Positions 41,502 to 43,535 of a DNA stretch of 43,535 bases are shown here, piece after piece (position 1 is the stretch's first letter; every line of letters starts with the position of its first letter). Source of the DNA: a virus; the IMG/VR virus record IMGVR_UViG_3300042197_004173, positions 1 to 43,535 of that record; one strand, given 5' to 3'. The position numbers were made by a program, and so were the translations under genes. The notes beneath the pieces are model-generated. The model did not search any database. It saw only the letters and a program-made list of their open reading frames with translations, and had not been told where the DNA came from.

Positions 41502-42284
41502 ATGAAACAAATTCAAATAGTAACTGATCCAGTAGTAGAAGGTACAGTTCAACTTACAGAAATTCAACTACTTGAACTTATAAACAAAGATGGTTTAGTC
41601 TCAGTATTACAATCTTATGAATTACCCGAAGAGTTCATACTCAAATGGGGACCTGGAAATTCCGAATTTGATGGATTACCAAAAAGTATAATCATGTCAC
41701 AATGTTGTTTAAGTGAAAATTTTATCAAAAAGGCATTGGAAACAAGATATCTTGATTTAGAAGATATTTATGAACTTAACATGAAAACTTATTCAAAATT
41801 ATCTTCTGAATTCATAGATTTATATGACGAATTTATAAATTGGGAAAGAATGATTTTATATCTATGTTCTTCTGAACAAGTTGATAATATTGAAAAATAT
41901 GAATGGATTATTGATAAATTTAATCTATGGAAATTAATCAGTGCAAACAACTTACCAATTGAATTTATCAGAAAACATAAAGATAAATTAGATTGGAGAA
42001 TTGTATCAATTATTTCCGAGTTTTCTGATGAAGAAAAACAAGAATTTGTTGAAGAAATTCCAAACTTTGAATCTGAATGGGAAGAATTCAATCAAAAAGA
42101 AAATGAAAAGATTTTTGGAAAAGATTTATCCAATCTTTCCACTAAAAGTATTAGACACATGATTTCTGAAATTAGTGAAAAATATGATAGAGAAGTTGAA
42201 ATCAAACACACTGTTGATAATGCAACAAAAGAAGATATTGAAAAGATAAAACAATCTATTCAAAATGGTGATTTGGGGTGGTAG
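41502..42284 (+). CDS. Helical-repeat protein of unknown function
   Basis: 260 residues. The middle contains degenerate repeats: LPEEFILKWGP, LSENFIKKALE, LSSEFIDLYDEFINW, LPIEFIRKHKDKLDWRIVSI, i.e. L-x-x-E-F-I followed by a charged helix and W, about every 40-70 residues. This is a helix-pair repeat scaffold as seen in several large-phage hypothetical proteins. The last ~60 residues are charged and helical. It starts six bases after the terminase large subunit stop, so it is probably co-transcribed with it. No enzymatic motif. Confidence 0.65.
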   Translation: MKQIQIVTDPVVEGTVQLTEIQLLELINKDGLVSVLQSYELPEEFILKWGPGNSEFDGLPKSIIMSQCCLSENFIKKALETRYLDLEDIYELNMKTYSKLSSEFIDLYDEFINWERMILYLCSSEQVDNIEKYEWIIDKFNLWKLISANNLPIEFIRKHKDKLDWRIVSIISEFSDEEKQEFVEEIPNFESEWEEFNQKENEKIFGKDLSNLSTKSIRHMISEISEKYDREVEIKHTVDNATKEDIEKIKQSIQNGDLGW

Positions 42285-42435
42285 GTGAACTTTTATGGCA
42301 AAATATTTTTCTAATGATCAATATTAAAATTTGATCACAAATCTTTATAATTGAATGTTTGAAACAATTGATTTACTGTGGCTTAGAATCACTTGTTTAT
42401 ATATAATAGTTATGTGTAATAATTTTTTACCCACC
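42285..42435. other. Intergenic region with repeat element
   Basis: No gene is visible. It holds one copy of the GTTATGTGTAATA element (42409-42421) and TATATATAATAG just before it. No clear terminator lies between the convergent genes at 41502-42284 and 42436-42735. Confidence 0.5.
42409..42421. repeat. End-region repeat element, copy A
   Basis: GTTATGTGTAATA, identical over 13 bases to 43511-43523. It lies 14 bases beyond the stop of the minus-strand gene 42436-42735. Confidence 0.5.
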
Positions 42436-42735
42436 CTAAAACACATTAACTATATTATTTCTATCTTTAATGTGAAAAATATTAAAACTATTTTTATCTG
42501 TTTTCCATTTTGAATCATAAGGACTGCTATGTTGTAATTCAACATCAAATTCAACTTCATATCCAATATCATCACCAAAATCTCTTATAGATTTGATAAT
42601 CCCAACACCATTTATTGTGATTTCTTTACCATCACCCTGTTTTCTAATTATGTCTTTAACTTCTATACTCTGTCTAACAAAATAATGTTGAATTACATTA
42701 TCTACATTTTCGTTGAATTTTCTAATATGTTTCAT
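42436..42735 (-). CDS. Small protein with capsid-targeting-like N-terminus
   Basis: 99 residues. It begins MKHIRKFNENVD, matching in outline the N-terminal peptide of the coiled-coil gene 32049-32705 and others. The rest is a small beta-rich domain (KEITINGVGIIKSIRDFGDD, YEVEFDVELQHSS). No known family. An AATATATAAAAG box on the minus strand lies ~20 bases upstream. It may be a packaged internal protein, by analogy with T4 internal proteins; this is inference from the first 12 residues only. Confidence 0.6.
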   Translation of the reverse strand: MKHIRKFNENVDNVIQHYFVRQSIEVKDIIRKQGDGKEITINGVGIIKSIRDFGDDIGYEVEFDVELQHSSPYDSKWKTDKNSFNIFHIKDRNNIVNVF

Positions 42736-42837
42736 AGTTTTAATTTTTTCTTTTATATATTAAATAATATTTTTCATTTTTAACCCATTCTAATCAAATT
42801 CATCGGTTAAGTCAAGTTTAGTGCTTCTAATCTCACA

Positions 42838-42862
42838 CTACATATACACCCAACCGTTATAT
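42838..42862. repeat. End-region repeat element, copy B
   Basis: CTACATATA, eight bases, CGTTAT, two more bases, ending next to the stop codon (42863-42865) of a minus-strand coding fragment. Copy C at 43493-43523 has the same two blocks at the same spacing. Confidence 0.55.
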
Positions 42863-43015
42863 TCAATATTCTATGAAAAATCTATCACAAATCTCATAAT
42901 TTTCCATTTCAAGAGCATCAAGATAATCATCGCAATTCTTTTTAGTATCAGAACTAAAAGGTATAATGTCTGAAAACTCCTCTCTCAATTCAATAATTCT
43001 TTTTAATCTATCACA
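42863..43015 (-). pseudogene. Coding fragment without start, 50 codons
   Basis: Open on the minus strand from just after a stop (43016-43018) to TGA at 42863-42865. The translation looks protein-like and acidic (RLKRIIELREEFSDIIPFSS, then DDYLDALEMENYEICDRFF). No ATG occurs until late. Likely the C-terminal part of a decayed gene. Confidence 0.45.
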
Positions 43016-43095
43016 TTAAAATTCTTTGTATTTACCATTTTAAACAATGCTAATATGGCAATGAAAAAGATTACACCTTTATTTGTTTGCTGCCA

Positions 43096-43203
43096 TCATA
43101 AATGTGCGTCAAAATCATTCGGAAAACGAGATGATAGTTGTATATTCTCACGTTGTTTTCTAACGCAATCTAAATGTCTTTTACTGATAATTATTTTTTC
43201 CAT
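43096..43203 (-). pseudogene. Short frame of 35 codons, possible N-terminal remnant
   Basis: It has an ATG and reads MEKIIISKRHLDCVRKQREN then a polar stretch to TGA (43096-43098). In the same frame beyond the TGA a hydrophobic segment follows (GVIFFIAILALF), suggesting one original gene interrupted by a nonsense change. Too short and isolated to call a gene with confidence. Confidence 0.3.
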
Positions 43204-43270
43204 AGAATACTAAATATAACAGCAAATATAAGAAATAAATCTTACTTTGTCTATTTTTTAATGAAAAGAT

Positions 43271-43462
43271 TTACTTCTCATATTTGCAACCGTTATATCC
43301 AGTTTTTTCAAGAGTATCTTTCAACCAACCGTATTCCTTTAAATTATTTTTTGATATGAAATTTTCTAAATCTGAATTGAATACAAATCCCATAAATTGT
43401 GCTCTATTATCTCTGGTACTAAATTCACCATATGTTTTTGATGCTAATAAATTACCAGGTAT
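43271..43462 (-). pseudogene. Coding fragment without start, 63 codons
   Basis: Open on the minus strand between a stop at 43463-43465 and TAA at 43271-43273. It reads IPGNLLASKTYGEFSTRDNR, then FMGFVFNSDLENF and KEYGWLKDTLEKTGYNG, clearly protein-like, but the only ATG is at residue 22. It is probably the 3' part of a truncated or frameshifted gene. A start inside, giving about 42 residues, cannot be excluded. Confidence 0.5.
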
Positions 43463-43492
43463 TTAAGTTTTGTGTTTCAATTTAAGAAAAAA

Positions 43493-43523
43493 CTACATAT
43501 ATCTGTAGTCGTTATGTGTAATA
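43493..43523. repeat. End-region repeat element, copy C
   Basis: CTACATATA (43493-43501), eight bases, CGTTAT (43510-43515), continuing GTGTAATA. It shares its first half and spacing with copy B and its second half with copy A. It flanks the 5' side of the coding fragments on the minus strand. Confidence 0.55.
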
Positions 43524-43535
43524 AAAAATAACTCT

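Larger units (their letters stand above)
42736..43535. other. Gene-poor end region with broken reading frames
   Basis: About 800 bases without an intact gene of credible length, unlike the rest of the window. It contains at least three minus-strand stretches that look like real coding sequence but lack a start or are cut by stops, and two copies of a repeat element. Plus-strand frames in 43174-43466 read through the opposite strand of the better-looking minus frame and are not supported. Confidence 0.65.

Noticed and set aside
42780-42870. Possible integron attC site
   Set aside because: GTTAAGT and ACCCAAC match the loose core consensus, but their order is inverted relative to an attC site and no integrase or long imperfect stem is seen.
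43174-43466. Two plus-strand frames of about 60 codons
   Set aside because: They lie antisense to a better protein-like minus-strand frame and have no promoter, motif or plausible start context.
1-43535. tRNA genes, rRNA, CRISPR arrays, insertion sequences, integrase
   Set aside because: I looked for cloverleaf-like GTTC blocks in the spacers, regularly spaced repeats, transposase motifs and terminal inverted repeats and found none. A covariance-model tRNA search would be more sensitive than reading by eye.

Overview
The window is AT-rich, densely coded DNA from the virion-morphogenesis part of a large T4-like contractile-tailed phage (myovirus). By motif it carries counterparts of T4 portal gp20, both terminase subunits (gp16-like and gp17), head completion gp4, tail completion gp15, tail sheath gp18, tail tube gp19, a gp25 baseplate wedge, a baseplate/tail chaperone of the gp26 type, the clamp-loader ATPase gp44, the SbcD/Mre11-like nuclease gp47 and a late sigma factor of the gp55 type. 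The host is probably a Bacteroidota member. Shine-Dalgarno sequences are almost absent, the DNA is very AT-rich, and two genes have the Bacteroidota promoter signature TAnnTTTG, one with a correctly spaced TTTG. No integrase, tRNA, rRNA or CRISPR array was seen. All functions were assigned by reading motifs, not by database search.

Layout. 1-2519: a free-standing Vsr-like homing endonuclease, a fragment of a second one, and a small unknown gene. 2516-8298: portal, a small possible core protein, a type II glutamine synthetase, an unknown virion-type gene, head completion gp4, two small genes (one membrane protein) and an L,D-transpeptidase-like protein. 8329-13855: the late sigma factor, a second homing endonuclease, a 427-residue unknown, gp15, gp44 and gp25. 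13852-20643: a 2263-residue baseplate protein with a propeller-like region. 20703-25919: gp47, a complete ABC exporter, the tail tube, and a chaperone whose C-terminal extension lies in another frame. 25955-31990: a third homing endonuclease and a 1408-residue tail sheath. 32049-38738: large and small unknown proteins, several likely virion or internal-head proteins. 38707-42284: divergent terminase genes plus a helical-repeat protein. 42285-43535: one small gene, then about 800 bases of broken minus-strand reading frames separated by a repeated element.

How it works together. The terminase and portal package DNA, gp4 finishes the head, the tube, sheath, gp15 and baseplate genes build the tail, and the gp55-like factor would drive late transcription. 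Almost every structural gene has a TATATATA-type box 10-60 bases upstream, the expected position of a T4-style late promoter. Genes are on both strands in short units separated by strong bidirectional hairpin terminators, and the order is heavily rearranged from T4.

Most noteworthy are: (i) a probable programmed frameshift (-2 or +1) in the chaperone gene beside the tail tube; (ii) a catalytically intact type II glutamine synthetase and a full ABC exporter in a phage; (iii) a family of proteins sharing an N-terminal peptide like the T4 capsid-targeting sequence; (iv) very large sheath and baseplate proteins; (v) two GC-rich islands in otherwise AT-rich coding sequence; and (vi) a cassette-like end region with repeated elements.
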